Of a stretch of 64,000 nucleotides of DNA, positions 39,201-51,200 are shown in pieces (the first letter of the stretch is position 1; each line of letters opens with the position of its first letter). Source of the DNA: Apostichopus californicus. Lineage: Eukaryota; Echinodermata; Holothuroidea; Aspidochirotida; Stichopodidae. Below the pieces are notes generated by a model. The model was not told where the DNA came from. It was given only the letters and a program-made list of their open reading frames with translations, and made no database searches. The position numbers and the translations under genes are program-made. The stretch is taken from positions 31,000 to 94,999 of the forward strand of contig JAIPMN010000258.1 in NCBI GenBank assembly GCA_020650975.1, read 5' to 3'.

Positions 39201-42200
39201 AATTCACTGTTGATTTTCTTATTGTTTTTACTTGCTTCTTGTTTTGTATGTTTTGTTTTGTTTTATCCTTAAATCCCCATTTGATTTCAAAGTTTAAAAT
39301 ATATGAATATTTAAAAAAGTTTGATGCATTTACACTTTAATATTTATTTTTCACTTTTATATTCACTGCACCAGAAGAATGATGTTTTTTGTTTGTGCCT
39401 ATTATTTACAATTCAGAAATGTTTTCATTTTATTGGGGGAGGAGGAAGGTATTGAATCTCCCCATCCCCTCCCCCCCCCCCCCCCGCACAGCTCTAGATC
39501 AGTAGTATCTATATACTAACTCTGAACAAACTCTTGTCAAATTTCTAGTTGCAGTAGATAAGTTGTAAAAGTCAGGCAAACTGGCCCATTTTGGATAACA
39601 AGCGCACATTCACGAAAATTGAGCTATTTGTAGTTCAAATGAAAAGGAAGTTTTCAATCTCATGTAGATATGAAATAAGAAGCATTTGAGACATGCACTG
39701 AAAACTGTTTTCTTATGAAGTTTTGAAACATTTCCATAGTAATAAAAAAATTGATGATGACATGTATTTAGCCCCCCCCCCCCTCTCACATACACACACA
39801 CACACAAGAAGTAGCATCTTGTTGTGCATTATTTACCAACAAACATTAAAATTGCTCAAAAACTATTTTCTTTCAGTAATCTTCACTATTGTGATTGTTG
39901 TATGTAGGATGCGATGCCACATAGATTAATATATGTCATTGCATGTTTATGTTAAGTTTGACAATCAGGGTGTCCATGCATACCTCTGCTATTCGATTTT
40001 ATCTGGGTTATGTAATCGTCTACATTTGTCAGATAAAAATCAATTTATAAAAAACTTTGAATATATCCTGACTATGTTCAATGTAACCAATTCTGTTTTC
40101 TTTTCTCTGCCATTTTGATGTATGTGATGGTTTGGTTTCCACCTTATAGGAGGTTAGTTTACAAGCCTAGCACCTTTCAGTTTTGCATTTTGGTTCTGCA
40201 TGGGTTCACTGACTGACCTTATGCTTTTTATTGACCTTTTGATGACCTCTGACCTAATTTTGAATCAGTGTCTTCTGACTACACTCGTCTCCTTCTCATA
40301 TTTTCCCTCTTTTTTTCTCTTTTCGAGTGCATCTTGAAATTTTTGTCAGTTTTCTTTTTTGATATGCTCCTGCTATTCTTTGTCCTAACTCTCTCAAGCA
40401 TTTTGTCATAAAAAAGAAAGAAAAAGTAAAAAGCTATTGACTTCAAAAGAAACTTTTTTTTGCTTTCATTGGATGCTTGTAACACATCAGCTACAAATAA
40501 ACAAGAGGCTGCAATCTTTATAGACCTTACCGTATGTCTCAGGACGTTTTTAGTCCTTCATATACCAGTCTTCTCGTTAATCTACTTCATAAAATGAAAA
40601 ATCTTTTGGTATGCCATTGAGATAGATTCATAACTTCTGTCGCTCTTGCAATCTAATTCCATTTGGATTCAAAATTTTCTCCAGGTCCATAATAATAAGT
40701 GAACTCAAGAAACTTTTTATTACAGGGAAAGACGATTTGTTTTCTGTTTGCTTTTGCCAATCAGAGGCAAACCTTTTTATTCATTTCAAAGAAAAGAGGC
40801 GAAAAAAACATAAATGTCGGCATGCCAACCATGTCCTACGTTCCTCCTATTGCAGGTGTTTTGAAAGATCAAGATTTAGCAGTTCTGTTAGTGATTTAAG
40901 TAAACTTCCGAAGCTTACAGAAACCTGTCAGCTTTAGCAAACATAGTCATAGATTTTGTAACCATCTTAGGGTAAATTATTCACAATCGTTTCGAGTGAT
41001 TTAGGCAAATATGTCGGTGTGTGAAATCGATCACTTAAGACGTCTCTTTCAATCAAACTTCCGTAGAACTTTTTACCTTCAAACAAGTCTTTACGATACT
41101 TTTGATTTGGATAATCGGATATTACCAGTCGGGAGAATTAGATGTATTGATGGGATTTTCTTTGCTGGTATCTTTTTGACTGACATTTGCAAAATAACAT
41201 TTCCTCTTATAGCAATGTGAGTAAGCAGTTTCCTTCTTAATGTTTCATCAACTTGCACCCTTTTAACCGTCTTGAAATGAGGACAGGGAAACGTATTCGT
41301 GAATTGGTTTTTTTTGTCGTTCGCTAAATCGTGTAATTTATTCGTCAAAGTTGAAATCTTGTGAAAACTTTTGTTCGGTGTGAAACTTAATATTTCGTCA
41401 TGTCGGTCAGTATTAAGTTGTACTTGTTACTACTAATGAACTTAAAAGAGTGTGGACTAATACGATTATCTTGAACTATAATTAAGAATAGCTTACGAGC
41501 TACAGTAATAGTCTAGACTTTTGCAATTTGGATATGTTAAAATAGGAAATGAAATGGTTCTTTGATGGCTGATTTAATTTATTCATCTTTGCAAGAGTTA
41601 GCTGACAGGATTTCCCAATCGCAGCACATTACGATGACAGACATCGCCAGTTGTGTTGCCATTGTGCCTATAGGGTTTCTGTCTTTAGGTGCAGATCTCT
41701 TGTCAAGACACTTGATAGCAAATCGCTTCAGATTGGTTCCCCAGTTGAGTCCAAGACAAGCGTCAAACTAATTATATCCTAAGCTATGCTCTAGTATGTC
41801 CAGGCTTAGCTTTATAGGATACCGTAGCAGTGTTTCCATTGAGTTTAGGTCCTCTATCTCTGTATGTTGCTGCTGGCTTAAACAATAATAGCCAACTGCA
41901 GCTACGTACTAATATGTTTTATGTTTAAGTTTAAAGTTTAAGTCTTGCTATGTACTACTAAGTTAAAGCTTCCCGTTATGCTAATGACTGTGTTTGTAAC
42001 TGTCAGTAGCCATGCCCTGTTGAGTACCAAGACTGGTTTCATGGGATACTGGTATCATTACTGTCTGTACTTAGTGAGTAGAAACCTAGTTTGATAGTTT
42101 GATATGGAACTGGCTTCATCAATAGCTTTCAATAGCCATGCCCTGTTGAGTACCAAGACTGGTTTCATGGGATACTGGTATCATTACTATTTGTACTTAG

Positions 42201-45200
42201 TGAGTAGAAACCTAGTTTGATACGGTACTTGCTTTATCAACATATCCATGTCAAAGTTCATGTAAAATCTTTTATGTTCAAGTACATTACGCTTATTGTC
42301 ATCATCATCATCATCATCACCATTGTTTCAGTGAACTAGAGCATGAAATACAGATAGAGAACATTTTAAGATATATCAGCTAACGTTTGCATGACTCAAG
42401 TCATTTTTGCCTTGACATTACATTTAAAAGACTGGTTAGTTTTGAAGTTAAAATTAGGCACCGTCTATAAATGAAATGTAATCAAAAGTTATTTCTGAGA
42501 TTTCCGACTTCAAAGGACGATTGATTTCATGTCTTTCTTCTTTGTGTACTTTTATATACATGAGATACTTCATATTATTCTCACAGTGACTAGAAGACAG
42601 GGAGTTTGGAGAAATAACAATCGTTATTAAATTAAAGATCAGAGAGAGCTGACCAGCTTCATTTAAATGTACAATTCCATCATTAGACTTTAAATGTACA
42701 GAGCAATGGATAGGCTTATTTCGCATATCAAATGAAGTATCACAAGTCTGGTTTATATAAACTTGTTTTGAATAATTTATTATTGACTTCCAATGAGCCT
42801 AGGCCAAAGGGGGAGGTTTTTTTGGGGGGAGGGGGGGGGGGAGTGGAGTTTCTGTTCTTTAATTTTACGTTTAATCACATGTGCTAAATGAGTGACTACA
42901 GTTCATAGTAACTTTTTTGACTGTTAGCATTTTATGTTTGTTAGCTTTGTGTCTCTGCCAGTGTCCTGCTTTTGTGTTTGTGATTTTCGAAAGGAAAAAC
43001 TCAAGCAATTTGCAGCTTGTCAAAGTTGAAGTAACTATCTGTGATCCTTAGTCTGCTAGAAAGACCAAACCTAGTCACATAGTTCAAATATATTAATATT
43101 GCTGTTGTCGCTGTCTGATGTTTGGTGTTAATTTTTGGGAAAATTCTCGTTGTTGGTCGTTCCTCGTCTCCGGGAAAAGATAAACCACCACTGGATCGGG
43201 TAAAACCTAACCAGTGTGCTGGTGTGTGCTTTCTCGAGATGTGTCATTTTTTCACGATGGCCGAAAAAGGTTTGTAATGGAAGTTTACCGAACCGTACCC
43301 TTGTGAGATGCATCAGCGATGTTCTTCGTCAGTGATTTTAAAATCTCGACACAACTTTGCTCTCCACTCGGTCGATTCTTCATCCCTCGTTGGTTTATCA
43401 ATTGGATGCAGCCATCTGTCACGAGTAGACACTGCCTCTTTAGGCTAACCCCATCCTCATTCATATTTTCTGATCTGTTCCTAATCAGTGCACATTTGAA
43501 CTATTGCCAATCACTGATTGGCTAATTTTAATTGTTATGCTCCGGTTCATTACCATAACTTCATACCACCCTTCCTCACAACAAATTTTGCTATCCATTG
43601 TATCGTATCGTTTTATTCTACAACATTGTGTTTATAATCTGGTGTGACTTTGATTTCAATGTCTGTTTGCTTAATACTTTTATGCCGGGCTTGGGAGGTG
43701 AACTGACTACCCTTCTGCTATAATTCCCCCCCCCCCTCCACTGTCTTGTAAAACTAATGACGGACCCACCCACCCACTACCATCGTTTAACTTTACACAT
43801 CTTGATCCAATATTTATTCAGGGTAAACAGGACTAGTGACCAATATTTTCTAAAGTATGTTTTTTGGAGAAAACCCATTTGAGTGTGAAATTGTACTTTT
43901 ATGTATTTGCATTTTGGTCTCATTCATCTACATGAAGAAATGTCCAAATTGACATGATTTTTCAAAAATTTCACAAACGTGCCTTTATAGGCTCCTGGTC
44001 AATAGTGGTAGTATTTAGTTAGCTCGTAATTGAATTTGCTATGACTGAAGATTTTGATTATGAAGAGTTGATTAAATTAATGTTTCTGAAAAAAATAATA
44101 TCTTTCATCACTTTGTGCACCATCAGTTCATATATAAAACTTTGACATTAATTACTAACTCTTTTGGATTTTACTGTACATCTTTTATTACTGTAGAGCT
44201 TGTCGTACTGTAGAGCTCGTATAAAAGTCGCTGTGTCTTCAACTGACAAATTTAGAACAGTTGTTTGATCTCTGAAAGACATCTGTTACCTTGTGCATGG
44301 TTTGGTCACATGACTAATCAGGCATGTATCTTTCAGTTGCTATTTTTGCCCTTTTCGTTAGCACTAAATCACTTTTCGAAAAAAGATTGCTCGGCAACAA
44401 AGTAGAAGATTTTGTGGAAACTGCACTGTGAATTGTTAAGGTTCAAAAAGAGGTAAACATCCAACAAATTTGAACAAGTAGGTTTATTGCCCCACCACCA
44501 GTCTGACAGACTTTGCCAAGGAGATTTCTTTGTGAAGTAATTTTCCTTTAATTTTTTTTTTCTTTTTACCAAGCCAGAATCTCACAGTTAAATAAAAAAC
44601 CAACTTACAGGAAGGAACCGATGAATTAAAAAATAAATTTGATTTATTAAGCAGAACATGCATTTGTTTTAATGCTGTTACAATGAGATTGAACGATTAA
44701 AGCTAACTTATGTAAATATCGAATTGGATATTCACAAACAGATGCGCTTATTAATTCAACCCCCCCATATCTTCTCATTTTCACAGGAGGTCGTATCAAG
44801 AGTTGGAAGAGAAGATGGTTTATTTTGACCGACAACTGCCTCTACTACTTTGAGTTTACTCAGGTTTGATAAATTTTCCAAAATGTTTCTATCATGAGGG
44901 AAATAGAATCTTTACGTAAAAGTTAGAATGAGTGACCGACTGACCGTAGTAGGAAGAAGATTCCGCTAACATAGAAACATCAGCTCCTCTAAATTTTCTT
45001 TATTGACCTACTCTACCGCGTTTTGCGGTAGAAAAGCAGTTTGTTTAAGGGGCTTTGTTTTTCTCTTCAAATATCATCATCTGTCTGTTTGATTGAATAA
45101 TTCTGTTATGTCAAATCTTGTCTTCTATTGACAAGAATGTTGTTATGGTTACAGGAATAGCTATTCTCCTACCATTAGTGTGTAGGAAGTATTAATTTTG

Positions 45201-48200
45201 TCCATATTCCCACAGTTCATGAACAGACTTTGTGCATTTTAAATACATCACCTAATCATCTCAATGTGCTACGATTTTCTCAAAATTTGTATGAAATTAT
45301 GAATAGACATAGTTTAATTAATTTATTTTATTTTATTTAACTTTATTTAATTTATTTTATTAATATGATTATTTCTTTATATATTGTTTATTTACTTATT
45401 TTTTGATATATATATATATATTTTTTGTCAATATGTGAGTGTGAAGTTTGTGAATATACAACACCTTCCTCCCAACCAGTCATAGGGAGCATCCAGTTTT
45501 ATCAAATTCTAATCCATTTCGTCTCACTTTGCAAACAGTTTCTCATGAATTTCAAATTTCCATCTTCAGGACAGAGAACCTCGAGGCATCATTCCACTAG
45601 AAAACCTTCAGCTCAGGAATGTTGAGGACACCAAGAAAAATGTGAGTATGATCGAGATGTGTCTATCCTCCAACTGTAAATAAATAACACTTCATAAACA
45701 CCATAACCACGATGCAAAGAACATGTCTGCTGCCCCCAAGTGATGCCAAAAAGACCACAAAAATGGATAAGCTAATTATGTCACCCTTTTATAAAAGACC
45801 AATTACTCTTCTCCCTTCAAAGTTTATACTATCTGGGATCCGAGACCTCAGAAAAGATAACGTTGGAAAAATTTCTAGCAATTTTTAGCATATTTTTGAA
45901 AAAGAGGAAAGATGATTTTCTTTGGAATGGACCCTGTGCTCTACCAAGTGAGCTAGCTTTCTAGCCCTTTTGTTGATGGCAATAACTTTATGTCCATGTC
46001 TTTACTGGGCAAGGAAAGGGACAGTGGGGGGGGGGGCAGCCTGACGCCTCAATATCTTGTTTACCATGTAATCAAGGCTCACCACCTGATTCCTGTTGAT
46101 GCAAACCACAAAGCAGCTGGGAAAGGATTTCAATGTAATCTCACAGTTTTCCATTCTTCATTAAGGTATATATGTAAACATGTTGATAAGTTTTTAAGCA
46201 AAGGGTAACATTGAATACGTTACTTGAAGACATGAATCTCTTGTTACGGTAAATCCTGGTTGCTTAGATTACATTATAGCCTATATCAGTCTTCATAAGT
46301 CTTCTATATCAAACACTGAAAATCAATGTTATTGCAAGTAACATAACACATTGGAAAGGATTTAATTTAATCCCTTTAATTTGTCACGTTTCAAAAATGA
46401 TGCGCATGCCACAGGAAATAGTTGTTTATTTTGTCAGTTTGCTTAGACGTCATTGTGATGAAAAGTTTGGAAAATTTGTTGTGATCAAATTTGGAAATGA
46501 ATCATACCTTATCAAATTAATCATACCTTATATCCTGTCACTTTCGTTTCACATTCACGAATGTCATTTTAGTAATCATAAACAGATCGCCGTTATATCG
46601 GGATTTAAACAGACAGCATCCAATGTGAAAATGGATTCACATGAGACAAAATCCCAAAACCCTGTCACGTTTGAAGCTTATACTGTGGTTGCCAACAAAA
46701 GAGAAACTTATATTGAAGAGAAAAATAATATTCCACACTGCTATTTAAAAAGTCTTAAATCTCAATATCCTCTCCCTAAGTCAAGATTATGGTCGATTTA
46801 CTGTAAGCTATTTTGACTGGCTAAACCTTCAACTACTCCAGGAATTTGGATCATAGTAGGGGGGGTCTGTGATGTCATCTGGGCAAATAATCTTCAAAAG
46901 CATTACTCGGGCTATTATAACCTTCTTGTTAATTCATTCTTGAAATCAGATGCATTTTGGAATGATTCTAACTGTAGTGTCGTCAATGCTCTCTGTATTC
47001 ACACATTCATCAAAATGCATCTTTCTTGTGAAACTATTCTTTTCCTCTGCGTTTTAAGTTTCCTAACGACAACATTTATTCTGCTGTCGCCAGTTGCATA
47101 TATGAAATATCACAAATTTTGAAAATTCTTTTAGATACAAAATCCTTTTGAGAATTTTGTACTGCCTAAAGATGGAGAAAAGTTTTCAGCAATTTTTGTT
47201 AAGGAATAAATTTCATCCACCAGAAAATCCTTTTAATGCTGACTGCCAGAAGGATTATAACAAGAGTTAAAAACCGTGGTAGCATTGATCTTCGTTTTCT
47301 CTCGCAAGTTTTTGTTTCTTTTTCCCGATGGCTATGAAGATCGTGTGACATAAAGTTATCTTGCCTTTAGAAATGATAGAGATTCTACTCTCGACTGAGC
47401 TGTTAACTCTCTTATGCACCATGTGGTGGTTTGGCTGTGATGAGTCTTGAAAATTGATCCATTTTTGAGGCTGGATCCAAACTAAATCACTCCAATCAAA
47501 CACAGAATGACAGAGTAAAGATAGACAACTCTAACAAAGACAGAAATATGATAAAATGTTACAAAAGTCATTGAAACATTAATAACTATGATAGGAAGGA
47601 AGGAATATTGATTTCATAGTCGGTTCATTCAGCAATCTTGAATGTATTCTTGTAATGTCTACATTGTTGCATGTAGTGGTATGTATGTATGTAGTAGGAT
47701 GTGTGTGAGCTATCTCCCTGGAGTTGTTTTCTTGTCATCAGCTTTTGTCGCTCTCAGTTTGATGCTCTGCTGCATTTAATAATGTTTGGGAAGGAGAATT
47801 TAAATTGTTTCAGGGGTTTGATTTCAAATTTAAAACAACATGACAGTATAAATTCTGCATCGGTCGGGAAGATTTAATGTAGAAACAGCAGTAGTGAAAT
47901 CATTTTTTCACAGAGGAGTTTGTTTATGTAAAGACAATATGAGGGTTACTTAAATTTAAAACCAATAGACTTAATTAACAATTGGAATAAAAACATGCTT
48001 CCTCCTCGAAGGAAAACTTGTCATGAGTTTTTTTTTTTCCCTTTTTTTTTTTTCTTGTTTTGCTTTTGAAGTCTCTCTCTTTACAGTGCAACGTGTCAGC
48101 TACAGACACTGAAATGTGGCCACAGACATTTATAATGGTTGAATCTGTTAATTAACACTGTAATTATAACATTGTCTTCCCCCTTTTTGAGACTTGACGG

Positions 48201-51200
48201 GTTCATCTGCTTCAATGCCCGTCGTCAGTAGATAGGAGGATAACGATCGTCAACATCTACCGCTGGAGACCGTTTTACTCAATTCTAGTGTTTTAGCTCT
48301 TAATTTGTTAACATTATAAATGATTACTCTATCTATAAACTAAATATTCTTTAGTCTTTCTTGACTTCCATTTATGATTTAATCTTTTCTTCTTCATCTT
48401 GTTTTTATCAGCATTGCTTTGAGCTGTATACCACAGATAACCGGGAGGTGATCAAAGCAGCCAAGATGGACGCCGACGGCCGAGTGGTGGAAGGACGACA
48501 TCTGACCTACCGGATGTCCGCAGGCTCTGCAGAGGAGAAGGAGGAATGGATGAAAGCCATAAGGTGGGTGTCATCTTAGAGAAAAATATTCCACTTTTAT
48601 CTTTTCACTAATATCTCGCAAGCTTTTATCGTTATTCAGGCATGAGCTTTTCCGCGAATTCGCAGAATATCCGTGATTTTTTTCTACCTCGGGGACAAAA
48701 ACTATTATCCTAACACACTGTAGCATAAGCAAACTGGAGCCTATACCGCAATTTTTTGCAAAATTCCGTGATTTTTTTTTTACCCCAGGCTCATGCCTGG
48801 TTATTAAACTTTGACTCAGCAAAAATGAATTGGAAAGGCCCTTGTGGTAGTGGTGGTGAGGGGGGTGGGGAGGAGAGGGAGGGGGTGTCAGGCCCATCGG
48901 AAGTTTGTTAAATGGATATTAAAGACTCTGAATTCTTCATGCTCTGTATGGTGATTCCAAGTATTTCCTTCTTTAGAACAATCACCTTCTCGATACTTTC
49001 TAAGATGTCAACATTTTGTTGTCTATAAATACATATGGCTACATGGTATATCAACTGCCTAAACTTTTATAAAATATATTTGAAGAAAAATGAAGAAAAA
49101 GCTACTACCTGTTCTTGACACAAACCTGCCTCTACCTTTAAAAAACTTGATAAGATGGATTATAAATATGACAGAAGATCTGAATTAATAACAAGGTTTA
49201 TGGAAGGTTCTGAAATGTATCATCCAGGCACTAGGATGACTTGTCACAGAGAAGGGTCGTTGTCGTGAAGTTGAATATTTTTATTCTGCAGAAAACGTCC
49301 ATATTTCCTGTAGCAATTGGATGACTTCATAGAGAATGCCATAGAAGAACCCCGAAGTACTTGTCGCAAAAATTACAAACTTGCAATTGAATTGATTAGT
49401 TTCTTCTAGCTGGTCCCAACCTTGTATTGAAGGTCTATAGCGATTACCACAATGATGCAAGCTCAAAAAAAAAATAACTAGTTTAATTTTGGCCGGTTTT
49501 GCAGTTTAGTTTGAACAAATTCAATGGTTTGTATAATGAGTTGGTTTTACCTGGTATGCTACAGTAAGCCCTCAAGACATGTGAAGACAATTTTAAAGAA
49601 AGTGTCCCTAGAACCACAGATTGTATCTTCTTATTCTTTTATACCGTCCTTGTAAAGTCAAACCATTTAATTACTGGAATTATTAATTACCCAGAATGCT
49701 GCTCTGCCTGTTCATTTTGCATTCATAATTTTCTTTTTCGTTTGATGTTTTTATTTATTTTATTTTTTTCTCATGATTCCACTGCTTTACTACATTACCT
49801 GTATACATCCTTTACTTTTGTTGCCTAGTTGAATAATGTTGTTGTTAACCTTTTATGATTATACACCTTCTGACTTTTATGATTTTCTCCTGCTTTATTA
49901 ATCAATACCTCAGTGAAGGGCTGCTTTCATGTGGAAGGTAAGACTGTATATATGAAAATTTCAGCGTTTCTGTGGTGGCTGGTGTTTTCTTCAATCGAAC
50001 TGCGCTGTTCCCGAATAATCTTCGGCTTGGAGGTCTTTGCCTGTGTTCTCTATGTAAATCAACAAAATTAGTACCTTCGATATTCACCGGTTTAGTCGTA
50101 AAAACACCAAAACTGATGCACAGCACGAAAATGAAAATGAATCGTCCACAGTGGATGTTATAGAATGATGTGCGTGGGATCTCAGTGTAAACCTATTTTC
50201 ACAAATGACTTCGGATAAAATTATTGGAAGGTTGCACAACCGTGATATCTTTCCAATATGACCATGTTGCTATGGCGATATCTGATGATGAGGTGGATCT
50301 GAACGCAGCCTTTATTGTATGCGATCCTAGTATTATATCCGCAATCTTTTGCATCCATGCATCCAAACATTCCTTTCGCTCTGCCTCTCCTTCTCCCAAG
50401 ATGAATTTAATCCAGAATGTCATCAAGAAAAGTCAACAAAATCTCATCTTTATCTATTTCTTTATTTTTTTTATTCTGTTTGCTTCTTTATTGTTAGTGT
50501 TCTTTTCCTTTGTTTGCATGTTAGCATAAAAGTGCCCTTTGTTCTACCCCCAAACCCCTCACCCCTGCCATAACTGTTGTTGTTGTCGTCTCTTTTGTTA
50601 TTTGATGCTAGTGTAACATAGGACCCATCTGGGCACCTTGACTGTAATTGGACCTAATTTGGCCCTACTTGACACCTAAGTGAAAGCCTCTAAGTGTTAA
50701 ATGTCTGAAGACTACAGAGGGCAGATGAAAAACATTTTGTTTGACATATTCAACAAAAGAGATAGCTTGTGATTCATTTAATACCATACTTATATACAAC
50801 AGTAACAGTATTAAGTATGCATGAGTCAAGTTGTATTAACTGCTCCATGGTGCAGATACAAACACACACAAAGTATCCTCACAAAGAGAGAAATGCTCAC
50901 CTACTATCTTACATCTAAATAAGGCTGGGCTGGTATATAACATGTCATAAATATTAATACCTGATACTTTGTTTATGGAACAGATAACTCTCCCACACAC
51001 ACACACACAACCATCTCTAGTGACACTTGTTGCACTGCAAACTGTTTATGTAGCTCCAGTATTTTTTGTAGCAAGTGTACTATATTAGACATCACCCCAG
51101 AAGTCAGAGGTTTCATTACATGATCCATTTATCGCTATTACAGGTTTTCCTCAGGACCCTTTAGTTCCAAATGTTCTCACATCCAGGTGAATTTGGTTTT

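Larger units (their letters stand above)
36131..44786 (+). other. Cytohesin intron 9, the largest intron
   Basis: 8.7 kb separating the split glycine codon of the PH domain. Contains the TATGAGG minisatellite, a 9-bp-stem hairpin AGCATCAGA/TCTGATGCT (38023-38044), C/G homopolymers (39470, 39772, 42822), the 126-bp duplication, (ATC)n at about 42299-42319, and the small ORFs at 41011 and 41565. A 3-nt microexon for the third glycine, as in mammals, would have to lie here but cannot be picked out by eye. Confidence 0.85.

Noticed and set aside
46397-46816. 139-codon open frame in cytohesin intron 11
   Set aside because: No recognisable domain and intron-like composition; it lies between two exons that join in frame without it.
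50224-50573. Overlapping 101- and 74-codon frames in intron 12
   Set aside because: The hydrophobic end comes from a T-rich tract and no family is recognisable; no suitable splice phase was noted.
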